Position numbers and translations under genes: made by a program. From positions 24,536-88,535 of the forward strand of contig PNAA01000033.1 of the NCBI GenBank assembly GCA_003169975.1: a stretch of DNA of 64,000 nt. The letters run 5' to 3'. The stretch comes from Spartobacteria bacterium. Its GTDB lineage: Bacteria; Verrucomicrobiota; Verrucomicrobiia; Chthoniobacterales; UBA10450. Under the pieces are notes generated by a model. That model was given only the letters and a program-made list of their open reading frames with translations. It ran no database searches and was not told the origin of the DNA. Positions 8,091 through 15,425 of the stretch are shown in pieces (positions within the stretch are counted from its first letter, which is position 1; every line of letters starts with the position of its first letter).

Positions 8091-9053
8091 ATGCGCATTC
8101 TTTCCGGCATCCAACCCAGCGGCGTCCTGCACATTGGCAATTACTTCGGCATGATGCGGCCGGCGATCGTGCTCCAGGCGGAGGGTGAAGCGCTCTACTT
8201 CATTGCCGATTACCATGCCCTAACGAGTCTGCGCGCCCCGGCCGCGCTGCGGGAAAATTCGCGCCGGGTGGCGCTCGATTTCCTCGCCTGCGGGCTCGAT
8301 CCCGCCCGCGCCGCGCTCTTCCGCCAGTCCGATGTCCCGCAGGTGACGGAGTTGGCCTGGATTCTCAGCACGGTGACGCCGAAGGGACTCCTGGAACGCG
8401 CTCATTCCTACAAGGACAAAGTTGCGCGCGGGCTCGCCGCCTCCGCCGGATTGTTCTCTTACCCGGTATTGATGGCGGCGGACATTCTCATTTACGACAG
8501 CGACGTGGTGCCGGTGGGGCGCGATCAAAAGCAGCACGTCGAAGTGACGCGCGACCTCGCGATCAAGATGAATGAGACCTTCGGCGAAATCCTCAAGCTG
8601 CCGGAGCCGCGGATCCACGCCCAGACCGCGACGGTGCCGGGACTCGACGGCCAGAAGATGAGCAAGAGCTACGGCAACACGATCGACATTTTTGCCGAGG
8701 AAAACGAAATGCGGAAACGGGTGATGAGCATCGTGACGGACTCGACGCCGGTGGAGGCGCCGAAGAACCCCGATGCGTCTCCCATCTGTCAGCTCTTTTC
8801 GCTCGTCGCCTCGCCGGAGGAAACGGCGGCGCTGCGCGCGGCGTTTGCCAAAGGCGGGAGTGGTTACGGGGATTTCAAGAAGCAGCTCTTCGTTAGGCTG
8901 TGGGAGTTCTTCGCGCCGATGCGCCAGCGCCGGAACGAGATCCTCGCGCAGCCGGATTACATCGATGCGGTGCTGGCGCAGGGCGCGGCGCGCGCCAACG
9001 CGATCGCGGATGGAGTGATGGCGCGAGTCAGGACGGCGGTCGGCCTTCGTTAG
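8091..9053 (+). CDS. trpS: tryptophanyl-tRNA synthetase
   Basis: Class I aminoacyl-tRNA synthetase charging tRNA-Trp, 320 aa, a typical bacterial length. HIGH-type motif HIGN at 14-17 (SGVLHIGNYFG), DYHALTSL at about 40-47, and KMSKS at 189-193 (GQKMSKSYGN). ATG start gives the canonical RILSGIQPSG N-terminus. The gene has three TCGTTAGGC-core elements: at 8219 it supplies the rare Leu codon CTA in the conserved YHALT motif, at 8891 it supplies AGG, and at 9048 it forms the final Arg codon plus the TAG stop. Monocistronic; followed by four hairpins before a convergent gene. No T-box leader is visible. Confidence 0.97.
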   Translation: MRILSGIQPSGVLHIGNYFGMMRPAIVLQAEGEALYFIADYHALTSLRAPAALRENSRRVALDFLACGLDPARAALFRQSDVPQVTELAWILSTVTPKGLLERAHSYKDKVARGLAASAGLFSYPVLMAADILIYDSDVVPVGRDQKQHVEVTRDLAIKMNETFGEILKLPEPRIHAQTATVPGLDGQKMSKSYGNTIDIFAEENEMRKRVMSIVTDSTPVEAPKNPDASPICQLFSLVASPEETAALRAAFAKGGSGYGDFKKQLFVRLWEFFAPMRQRRNEILAQPDYIDAVLAQGAARANAIADGVMARVRTAVGLR

Positions 9054-9081
9054 GCGCGGGACGGCGCAGGCTGCGGAAGTC

Positions 9082-9180
9082 AGGCATCCTGCCTCGCTCG
9101 GCCGGCGGGCATCCTGCCCGCCGATTCCCCGAGCCGACAGGCTGGAAGCCTGTCAGCCGAGTCAGCCAGGATGGCTGACT
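9082..9180. repeat. cluster of four 3-nt-loop hairpins between convergent genes
   Basis: Four palindromes in a row, each with a GGA (or complementary TCC) triloop: AGGCA-tcc-TGCCT (9082-9094), GGCGGGCA-tcc-TGCCCGCC (9104-9122), GACAGGCT-gga-AGCCTGTC (9136-9154) and AGTCAGCCA-gga-TGGCTGACT (9160-9180). They fill the space between the convergent trpS and PIN-TRAM genes. They could act as a bidirectional terminator or be REP-like remnants; the shared loop suggests a repeat family. Confidence 0.75.
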
Positions 9181-9182
9181 TC

Positions 9183-10226
9183 CTAACCGGACGCTTGCGG
9201 CTGCAAGGCGGTACGTGCTCTCGCGTTTTCCTTCAGCTCCGCGAAGATGAGGCGACCGCCCGCCGTTTGCAGCGCGCTCGAGACGACGACGGTCGCGACT
9301 TTCCCAATGTGCGGGCGCCCCTGGTTGACCACAATCATCGTCCCATCCGGCAAATAGCCGACGGCCTGATGCGGATCGCGGCCTTCCTTTAAGAGGTTCA
9401 ATTCCATTTCGTCGCCCGCCACTACCACCGGCCGCAGGGCGCGTGAGAGATCACTCAGGTTGAGCACCGGCACTTGTTGCAATCGCGCCACCTGGCAGAG
9501 CGCCTGGTCGTTCGTCAGGAGCCGCGCCTGGAGCACTTGCGCGACGCGCACCAGCCGCGCATCGATCGGCAGTTTGCTTTCATCGAGGCCGCTGTTGTGA
9601 ATCGTGAGTTCGATCTCGTGCGAGCGCTGCAATTGATTCAAAATATCCAGCCCGCGGCGGCCGCGTTCCCGCTTCGTGCCGTCGTGCGAATCAGCCAATG
9701 TCTGCAATTCACCGAGAACAAAACGCGGGACGATGAGCGACTGACTGAGGAACCCGGTGGCGCAAAGATCGGCGATGCGGCCGTCGATGATGATGTTGGT
9801 GTCGATCACCAGCGGTTCGTGTTGCGTCGTCTCGCGAGCAAAGCGCACATAGGGAATGATGAGCGAGAATTCATCCCGATTGCTCCGCATCGCGAGCATC
9901 GTGCCGAGATAGCCAAAGGCGCAGTAAACAATCAGGCGCGCGGCCCATTGCGTCGTTTCCGACTGGTAACGCAAGACCTCCGAGGCCAGGAGCAGATTGG
10001 CGAAGAAGAGCCCGAGGAGAAGACCGAGCGTGGCGGAGGAAAAGGCGCGGAGCGACAGTCCCTTGAGCAATCGATCAACGAGCACGAGCAGCAGCCCGAA
10101 AGTCAAACCAACGAGAAGCCCCGGAACCGCGTTGTCCATCGCCTCCCCCGAGACGATCGAGCCGACCGTCGCGCAAAAGGCGATGAAGAGCACCCGCAGG
10201 AGATTGACCGTCAGCTGCGGAGTCAT
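9183..10226 (-). CDS. membrane PIN-TRAM domain protein (YacL-like)
   Basis: A 347-residue protein: about four transmembrane helices in residues 1-112, then a PIN nuclease-like domain starting at the VIDTNIIIDGRIADL motif (first acidic residues near 141), with LTNDQALCQVA near 235, and a C-terminal TRAM domain (about 270-335, GYLPDGTMIVVNQGRPHIGK). This is the architecture of Bacillus YacL-type proteins, integral-membrane PIN/TRAM proteins of unknown substrate, presumably RNA. It sits 6 nt downstream of the mlaEFD genes on the same strand and may be co-transcribed with them, although no functional link is known. Start ATG 10226. Confidence 0.9.
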   Translation of the reverse strand: MTPQLTVNLLRVLFIAFCATVGSIVSGEAMDNAVPGLLVGLTFGLLLVLVDRLLKGLSLRAFSSATLGLLLGLFFANLLLASEVLRYQSETTQWAARLIVYCAFGYLGTMLAMRSNRDEFSLIIPYVRFARETTQHEPLVIDTNIIIDGRIADLCATGFLSQSLIVPRFVLGELQTLADSHDGTKRERGRRGLDILNQLQRSHEIELTIHNSGLDESKLPIDARLVRVAQVLQARLLTNDQALCQVARLQQVPVLNLSDLSRALRPVVVAGDEMELNLLKEGRDPHQAVGYLPDGTMIVVNQGRPHIGKVATVVVSSALQTAGGRLIFAELKENARARTALQPQASG

Positions 10227-10232
10227 TTTGGC

Positions 10233-11141
10233 CTAACGAGTGGTCCGGCGGCGGGGCGGCGGGCTGCTTTCCGGCGGCGGCGATACTTTGTCGGCACTGT
10301 CACGATAAAAGAGAACGCCATGGCGGCGAAGGTTGCTGATGAGCGCGCGCAAGTTATTAGCCACTTCTTCGTTCGTTAGCAACACGGCGAGCAATCCATT
10401 CCCGGAGGTCGCTTCATTCAGGATGCGCCCGGCGGACTGAATTGTCTTCCGCGCGTCGTCCGCCGCAAGCTGTAATTTATCCGCCGCCTCCTTCGCGGAA
10501 CCCATCGTGCCGTCGGCTTTTTCGATCACGCCGTCAATCTTCTGCGAAGAAGCGGAGAGGGACGCGCTCGTCTTGCTTAGATTAGCGAAGGTCTCCTTGA
10601 GATGATCCATGTTCGCCGGCGAGAGCGCCTGGTCGTTCAACCGGCTGACCGCCGTGTCGATTTTCGCGACCGTTCCGCGCAAGTCCTTGATCAGCGCCCC
10701 GCCTTCTTTGGTAAGGTCGTCGAGACCTTTCTCGCGCGCCCCCTCGATGTGGGAGCCCTTCGCGATATAGGTCGCCGGTTTTCCGGCCGGCACGGTGATG
10801 GTGACGAAGCGATCGCCGAGCAGGCCCGAGCTGCCAATCGCGAACGAGCTGCCGGCCGCGATCTGCACGTAATCGTAAATGCGCAGCGGCACGTCCACTC
10901 CGCGGCCCGCCCTCACCAGCATCGGCGCGCCCGAGACGCGCCCGACTTTCGCGCCGCCCATCAGCACATCCGAGCCCTTGAGTAACCCGCTCGCATCGAC
11001 AAAATGGACGGTCAGGTCGTAGTAGGTCTTGATGCCTTCGCCGAGCCGGCCGAATTGCACGACCAGCGCCGCCAGGATCGCGAGGCCGACGGCGACAAAA
11101 ATCCCCACCTTTAATTCCAGTCCACGATCCTGTTCGTTCAT
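10233..11141 (-). CDS. mlaD: MlaD-type MCE-domain lipid transport protein
   Basis: A 302-residue inner-membrane-anchored MCE protein. One transmembrane helix (about 12-30, VGIFVAVGLAILAALVVQF), then the MCE domain (about 40-125, VHFVDASGLLKGSDVLMGGAKVG ... GDRFVTITVP), then a long helical C-terminal tail rich in Ala/Ser/Lys (150-260). MCE proteins bind lipids and bridge MlaFE to the outer membrane. It is the third gene of mlaE-mlaF-mlaD. The tail is much longer than in E. coli MlaD (about 180 aa) and resembles Mce/YebT-like or plant TGD2-like forms. The final Arg codon and TAG stop are formed by a TCGTTAGGC element. No mlaB or mlaC is adjacent. Confidence 0.9.
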   Translation of the reverse strand: MNEQDRGLELKVGIFVAVGLAILAALVVQFGRLGEGIKTYYDLTVHFVDASGLLKGSDVLMGGAKVGRVSGAPMLVRAGRGVDVPLRIYDYVQIAAGSSFAIGSSGLLGDRFVTITVPAGKPATYIAKGSHIEGAREKGLDDLTKEGGALIKDLRGTVAKIDTAVSRLNDQALSPANMDHLKETFANLSKTSASLSASSQKIDGVIEKADGTMGSAKEAADKLQLAADDARKTIQSAGRILNEATSGNGLLAVLLTNEEVANNLRALISNLRRHGVLFYRDSADKVSPPPESSPPPRRRTTR

Positions 11142-11145
11142 TTCG

Positions 11146-11958
11146 TTAGTCGGCGAGCGCGGCGCGCCCGATCAGAAAATCCTGGATAAGCGGATCGGGC
11201 GAAGCCTGTATTTCCGCCGGAGTCCCGTGAAAGTAAATGCGGCCTTCGTGCAGATACGCGATCCGATCGCCCACATGAAACGCGTTTTTCATGTCGTGCG
11301 TCACGACCACGCTCGTTACGTGATAACGTTCCTGCAGGCGGCGAATCAGGCGGTTGATGCTGTCGGAGACCACCGGGTCCAAACCGGCCGTCGGTTCATC
11401 GTAGAGAATGCATGAGGGTTGATTAATGATCGCGCGCGCCAGTCCGACGCGCTTCTTCATGCCGCCACTCAAGTTGACCGGCATTTTTTTTTGCTGCCCT
11501 TCGAGTTCGATCACCTCAAGCATTTCGGCGATCTTGCGCTCGATCACGCGCCCATCGCGCTCGCCCGCTTCGCGTAATGGGAACGCGATATTCTCCTCGA
11601 CCGTCATCGAGTCGAAGAGCGCGCCACCCTGGAACAAAATGCCGACTTTGCGGCGGATGGCTTCCAACTGGCGCTCGCCCAGTCCAATGATGCTCTGGCC
11701 GTCGATCCAGATTTCGCCCTCGTTAGGCTGCATCAAGCCGATCAGGTTTTTCAGGAGAACGGTCTTGCCGCCGCCGCTCCGACCGATGATGACGAGCGTC
11801 TCGCCCGCGGCCACGCTCAGGTCGACACCGCGCAATATGTCCTGGGGGCCAATACGCTTTTTCAATCCGCGCACCGCGATCATGGGCGCGGCGCGGAGGT
11901 TGGATCTTCCGTCGACTGCAACGGAAGCCGGAATCGTTGGCGCGGTGGTCATTGCCAT
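11146..11958 (-). CDS. mlaF: MlaF-type ABC transporter ATPase
   Basis: Cytoplasmic ATPase of the Mla-type phospholipid transporter, 270 aa. Walker A GRSGGGKT at 59-66, ABC signature LSGGMKKRVGLARAI near 163, Walker B CILYDEPTAGLDP near 186, H-loop VVTHDMKNAF near 218. The GGMKKR signature is typical of MlaF/TGD3 rather than generic importers. The N-terminal 25 residues are an extension absent from E. coli MlaF; an alternative start is M3. It overlaps the end of mlaE by 10 nt and is followed 4 nt later by mlaD, indicating translational coupling. Confidence 0.95.
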   Translation of the reverse strand: MAMTTAPTIPASVAVDGRSNLRAAPMIAVRGLKKRIGPQDILRGVDLSVAAGETLVIIGRSGGGKTVLLKNLIGLMQPNEGEIWIDGQSIIGLGERQLEAIRRKVGILFQGGALFDSMTVEENIAFPLREAGERDGRVIERKIAEMLEVIELEGQQKKMPVNLSGGMKKRVGLARAIINQPSCILYDEPTAGLDPVVSDSINRLIRRLQERYHVTSVVVTHDMKNAFHVGDRIAYLHEGRIYFHGTPAEIQASPDPLIQDFLIGRAALAD

Positions 11959-12746
11959 CCTGCCGGAAAAATTACGTTGAGGAACATGGTGAGGAAGAAA
12001 TTCGAAATCAAAATCGCGAGCGAGGCATTGACCACCGCCTCAGTCGTGGCCCGGCCCACGCCGACCGCGCCTTCGCGGCTGTTCAGACCTTTGTGGCAGC
12101 TGATGAAAACGATCAGGATGGCGAAGCAGAATCCTTTCGTCAGGCCCATGATAATGTCGCGCATCAAGGTCCAGCGAACCATGTTGGCAACGTAATAGGG
12201 GCCGCTGATATCGAGCAAATTGACCGAGACAAAATAGGCGGCGACGAGACCGAAACCGATGCATTCCGCAACCAGCAACGGCATCGAAACCATCATCGCG
12301 AGCATGCGTGGTACGACCAGGTAGTCGACGGGGTGCACCGCCAACGCCCGCAGGGCATCGATTTGCTCTGTCACTTTCATGGTGCCGATCTCGGCCGACA
12401 TCGCGGCGCCGACCCGGCCGGTCACCATCAATCCGGTCAGGACCGGACCGAGCTCCCGAAAGAGCGCGGCGGAAACGACCGCGCCGACTCCGGAAGCGAC
12501 GCCCAGTTTGTTAAACTGAAAATAGGTTTGGGCCGCGAAGACCGCGCCGGTGAAACCGCCGGTGATGACGACGACCAGTTGCGAGAGCAACCCGATATCA
12601 ACCATCTGCCGGAGAAACAAGCGCCAGCGCATGCGATGCGTCAGCGCGGAACGCACGCTCTCCGCTGCGAGCATAACGAGCTCACCCAGGTAAATGAAGA
12701 AGGCGAGGACGACCCCGCCGATTCCGGTCAAAAAGCGGGCAACCAT
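11949..12746 (-). CDS. mlaE: MlaE-type ABC transporter permease
   Basis: Integral inner-membrane permease of the MlaFED complex, 265 aa with about five to six transmembrane segments. Diagnostic motifs: ELGPVLTGLMVTGRVGAAMSAEIGTMKVTEQ with the conserved EIGTM coupling region, and a Pro-rich VPRMLAMMVSMPLLV helix. First gene of the mla operon (ATG 12746); the next gene overlaps it by 10 nt. Along with mlaF and mlaD it would move phospholipids between inner and outer membrane, which supports a diderm cell envelope. Confidence 0.95.
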   Translation of the reverse strand: MVARFLTGIGGVVLAFFIYLGELVMLAAESVRSALTHRMRWRLFLRQMVDIGLLSQLVVVITGGFTGAVFAAQTYFQFNKLGVASGVGAVVSAALFRELGPVLTGLMVTGRVGAAMSAEIGTMKVTEQIDALRALAVHPVDYLVVPRMLAMMVSMPLLVAECIGFGLVAAYFVSVNLLDISGPYYVANMVRWTLMRDIIMGLTKGFCFAILIVFISCHKGLNSREGAVGVGRATTEAVVNASLAILISNFFLTMFLNVIFPAGWQ

Positions 12747-12788
12747 GTGATCTCGATCCGGAGGATGGCGCGCGGCGAGCCCACCGGC

Positions 12789-13079
12789 TCAGGCACTGAG
12801 CAGCTGCGTCTTGGAGCGCGGCCGCAACTCCGGCGGAATCGCACCGACGAAGCGCGGCTCCAGTCCAAGTTTGGAAAAAATGCCGCGAATTTCGCGCAAA
12901 GTGATGGTCGGTTCGTCAAGCTCCAGATAGACGATGTCGTGATTACTATCGACCTTGTAACGCAAGCCCGGCACCGCCTCGAGTTGATGATCGAGTTCCA
13001 GGATCTTGTTCAGGTCGCGCACGCCGGCCGCGTAGACTTCCAGTTCGATCATAATGCGGTGATCCAGCTTAACCAGCAT
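12789..13079 (-). CDS. conserved small protein, possible ACT/ferredoxin-like fold
   Basis: I place the start at ATG 13079 (MLVKLDHRIMIELEVYAAGV), giving 96 aa; the frame remains open upstream but would run into the divergent lipoprotein gene, and a start at 13052 (MIELEV) is also possible. The alternation IELEVYAAGV - helix - LRYKVDSNHDIVYLELDEP - helix - LGLEPRFVGAIPPEL suggests a beta-alpha-beta-beta-alpha-beta ferredoxin-like domain such as ACT or HMA, but no metal-binding CxxC is present. It lies 42 nt upstream of mlaE on the same strand and may be the first gene of that operon. Function not recognised. Confidence 0.55.
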   Translation of the reverse strand: MLVKLDHRIMIELEVYAAGVRDLNKILELDHQLEAVPGLRYKVDSNHDIVYLELDEPTITLREIRGIFSKLGLEPRFVGAIPPELRPRSKTQLLSA

Positions 13080-13136
13080 GCGATTGCGATGCAAAAGTGA
13101 ATTGTTTGCGCTTACCGGTGGTGAATACACTGGCTG

Positions 13137-13601
13137 GTGCGACCGAGCTTCCTGCTTCTCAGCCTCCTTCTGCTTGGCGGTTGCCAGACTGTTCCCAATG
13201 AGATGGAGCGAACGCGGCGCGCGACGGCGGAAAGGATCCAGGCTGAGCCGCCCGGTGATTACTTTGTTGGCCGCCGTTACTTCAAACCGGAATTTCATTT
13301 TTGGGGATATGTTCGCCGGCCCGGGCAGCCGTGGAGCACAGCGCAACTGGTAGTCTTGAACGAAAACCGGAAGCTCGCACCCGACCGCGAACAGTTGAAC
13401 GTCGGGAGCGACAACAACTACGAATATAAGCTCCGAGGCTATTTCAGCGGCGATAAGGTTTACGAGCTGGTCAGCGATCGTTTTCTTCCGGAGTTCGTCC
13501 TGGAAGGCTACGAATTGATTTCGACCAATCCACCCCCCATTTTCCGGAGCCAACTCGGAGGGCAGGAGGATAATCGCCTGAGGGTCGAGCAACCATTGTA
13601 G
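13137..13601 (+). CDS. small lipoprotein, first of a tandem pair
   Basis: A 154-residue protein with GTG start and a lipoprotein signal (RPSFLLLSLLLLGG then Cys16). The mature part has the signature GRRYFKPEFHFWGYVRRPGQ and PWSTAQLVVLNE, shared almost residue for residue with the next gene (13799-14299). I do not know the family; the motif looks like a conserved verrucomicrobial lipoprotein. The TAG stop is part of the GTAGAC end of the REP-like element that starts at 13598, so the repeat may have set the present C-terminus. Divergent from the mla operon. Confidence 0.75.
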   Translation: MRPSFLLLSLLLLGGCQTVPNEMERTRRATAERIQAEPPGDYFVGRRYFKPEFHFWGYVRRPGQPWSTAQLVVLNENRKLAPDREQLNVGSDNNYEYKLRGYFSGDKVYELVSDRFLPEFVLEGYELISTNPPPIFRSQLGGQEDNRLRVEQPL

Positions 13602-13687
13602 ACTTCACCCTCTGGGCGACGTGGGGGTGCGGCGTGTCGCAGAACAGACATCGCCGGCTCCCGCGTTTCGCAGAGCGAAACGTCTAC
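13598..13687. repeat. REP-like palindromic element (GTAGAC ... GTCTAC), copy 1
   Basis: Terminal inverted hexamers GTAGAC (13598-13603) and GTCTAC (13682-13687) enclose a strong hairpin, CGTTTCGC-aga-GCGAAACG (13664-13682). The left half is degenerate (CCCTCTGGG). Copies at 14323, 15333 and 47319 share the ends and the 8-bp stem, 3-nt loop design. Between this element and the next gene, 13693-13760 holds another imperfect palindrome (TCCTCCTCGT ... ACGAGGAGGA). Confidence 0.8.
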
Positions 13688-13798
13688 AACCGGTTCGTTC
13701 TCCTCCTCGTGGTCGTCCTCGTCCTCGATCCCTTTTCCGAGGACGAGGAGGATTACGAGCAAAGCATGTGCATTGCGAGACGCGCCAAGCTGCGATAG

Positions 13799-14299
13799 AT
13801 GATGCCAGCCATTCGTCCGATGAGATTTCGCTCGCTCAAAAACCTGTCGTTGCTCGTCTGCCTTTGTTTTCTCGCAAGTTGCCAGACGATGCCGGAAGGC
13901 ATTCATCAGGCGCGGCTCGCGATGTCCGCGAAGATCCAGACGGAGGCGGCGGGCAACTACTTCATCGGCCGGCGCTATTATAAACCGGCCTTTCACTTTT
14001 GGGGCTACGTCCGCCGGCCCGGCCAGCCCTGGAGCACGGCGCAACTCGTGATGTTAAACGAGAATCAGAAGCTCGCGCCTGATCGCGAGCAGGTGAATTT
14101 CGGCTTCGACAACAATTACGAGTACAAGCTTTATGGCCGCTTCAGCGGCGACAAAGTTTATGAGCCGGCGAGCAATGGCGTCTATCCGGAATTCGTGCTC
14201 ACGGGCTACGAGCTGATCTCGACCAACCCGGCGCCCATTTTCAAAAGCCAATACAGCGGCTCGGGTGACAACCGATACCAAATCGAAAAGCCGGAGTAG
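13799..14299 (+). CDS. small lipoprotein, second of a tandem pair
   Basis: Paralogue of the upstream gene: GRRYYKPAFHFWGYVRRPGQ, PWSTAQLVMLNENQKLAPD and ISTNPAPIFKSQ align without gaps. The lipoprotein signal MRFRSLKNLSLLVCLCFLAS precedes the modified Cys. ATG codons at 13799, 13802 and 13820 are all possible; 13820 gives the best signal peptide, but none has a good Shine-Dalgarno site. The pair clearly arose by duplication; a REP-like element lies before and after this copy, which could have served as recombination sites. Function unknown, presumably outer-membrane anchored. Overlaps the only standard start codon of xerC. Confidence 0.75.
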   Translation: MMPAIRPMRFRSLKNLSLLVCLCFLASCQTMPEGIHQARLAMSAKIQTEAAGNYFIGRRYYKPAFHFWGYVRRPGQPWSTAQLVMLNENQKLAPDREQVNFGFDNNYEYKLYGRFSGDKVYEPASNGVYPEFVLTGYELISTNPAPIFKSQYSGSGDNRYQIEKPE

Positions 14300-15314
14300 G
14301 CGCGGCGCCAAGGGCGCGTCCTGTAGACGCCTCCCTCTGGGAGGCGCGGGGACGGAGGCTGCTTCCCCGGCCAAGTCTCGTGCCGCGCTTCGCAGAGCGA
14401 AGCGTCTCCACCTAACGACTGAGCGTCCGGCGAAAGACAAGCTGGTCGAGGAATTTCTTGGCTTCCTCGAGGTCGAGCGCAACGCTTCGCCGCGCACTTT
14501 GCGCATCTATCGGGACGCGCTCCGCGACTTTCAGGCCCAGACGACCGCCCCGGGCTGGCGCCAATGCCGGCCGCAACACTTCCGCGATTATCTCTTCGCG
14601 CTGATGAAGCGGAAACAGGCGCGCTCCTACATCCGGCTGCAATTTTCCGCCCTGCGTAGCTTTTATCGCTTCCTCGTCGCGCGAAATCGCCTAACGAAAG
14701 ATCCGGTGCGCGAAATTCAGTTGCCGAAAGCGGCCAAGCAGCTCCCGCTCGTCCTGACGCAGACCCAGATCGGCGAACTTCTCGCCGCCCCTCTCCAGGT
14801 CAAAAAACCGAAGAGCGCGCCCGTCTGGATGCCGCAGCGCGATGCCGCGATCCTCGAGGTTTTTTACAGCAGCGGCTTGCGTCTGGCTGAACTCGCCTCG
14901 CTCAATGTGAACGATCTCGACCTCTACACGGAATCGGTCCGCGTGCTCGGCAAAGGGCGCAAGGAACGCGTTTGCCCGGTGGGAGCACCGGCGCTGCAAG
15001 CGGTCTCCCGTTATCGGGCCGCCGCCAATGTGCACAGTGGTCCGCTCTTTCTCAATAAATCGCGCCGGCGCATTTCGCCGCGCTCGATCTGGTTGATTCT
15101 CAAGCGCTATCTCCGCCACACCTCGATCCCGATCGCGCTCAGCCCACATAAGCTCCGGCACAGTTTCGCGACCCACCTGCTCGATAACGGCGCCGACCTG
15201 CGCAGCGTGCAGGCATTGTTAGGCCACGCCAGTCTTTCGACCACGCAGATTTACACCCACGTCACCACCGAGCGGTTGAAAAAAGCCTACGCGGACGCGC
15301 ACCCGCGGGCCTGA
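14265..15314 (+). CDS. xerC: tyrosine recombinase XerC/XerD
   Basis: Site-specific tyrosine recombinase for chromosome dimer resolution. All catalytic residues are present in 349-aa numbering: Arg206 (SSGLRLAE), Lys230 (LGKGRKER), His295 and Arg298 (SPHKLRHSFATHL), His321 (LLGHASLSTTQ) and Tyr330 (IYTHV). The SAM-like N-terminal core-binding domain begins near residue 60. The only ATG/GTG/TTG start in frame is GTG 14265, which overlaps the lipoprotein gene by 35 nt and makes residues 20-48 the translation of a REP-like element. A non-canonical CTG at 14442 would give about 290 aa, the normal Xer length. The real start is therefore uncertain. Convergent with clpC. Confidence 0.92.
   Translation: MTTDTKSKSRSRRGAKGASCRRLPLGGAGTEAASPAKSRAALRRAKRLHLTTERPAKDKLVEEFLGFLEVERNASPRTLRIYRDALRDFQAQTTAPGWRQCRPQHFRDYLFALMKRKQARSYIRLQFSALRSFYRFLVARNRLTKDPVREIQLPKAAKQLPLVLTQTQIGELLAAPLQVKKPKSAPVWMPQRDAAILEVFYSSGLRLAELASLNVNDLDLYTESVRVLGKGRKERVCPVGAPALQAVSRYRAAANVHSGPLFLNKSRRRISPRSIWLILKRYLRHTSIPIALSPHKLRHSFATHLLDNGADLRSVQALLGHASLSTTQIYTHVTTERLKKAYADAHPRA
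14323..14409. repeat. REP-like palindromic element, copy 2 (inside the xerC frame)
   Basis: GTAGAC end, then CGCCTCCC-tct-GGGAGGCG (14328-14346) and CGCTTCGC-aga-GCGAAGCG (14386-14404), then GTCTCC. This is the most complete copy: two 8-bp stems with 3-nt loops. It is read in frame by the only standard xerC start. The element at 15333-15413 has the same two hairpins in the opposite order, so xerC is bracketed by inverted copies. Confidence 0.85.
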
Positions 15315-15332
15315 CGAAGGCGCGCGCATCCG

Positions 15333-15413
15333 GTCGACGTTTCGCTATGCGAAATGCGAGTGTAACGGCGCCGTCCAATCCCAGACCTACGCCTCCCACA
15401 GGGAGGCGTCTAC
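15333..15413. repeat. REP-like palindromic element, copy 3 (inverted), xerC/clpC terminator region
   Basis: GTCGAC end, CGTTTCGC-tat-GCGAAATG hairpin near 15338-15356, spacer, then ACGCCTCCC-aca-GGGAGGCGT (15389-15409) and GTCTAC (15408-15413). Relative to copy 2 the order of the two hairpins is reversed. It lies between the convergent xerC and clpC stops and may serve as a bidirectional terminator. Confidence 0.8.
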
Positions 15414-15425
15414 AGTCCGCGCACC

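Noticed and set aside
11937..13100. 387-codon plus-strand frame opposite mlaE and the small upstream gene
   Set aside because: Composition is Asp/His/Arg-rich as expected for an antisense shadow, while the reverse strand carries intact MlaE motifs.
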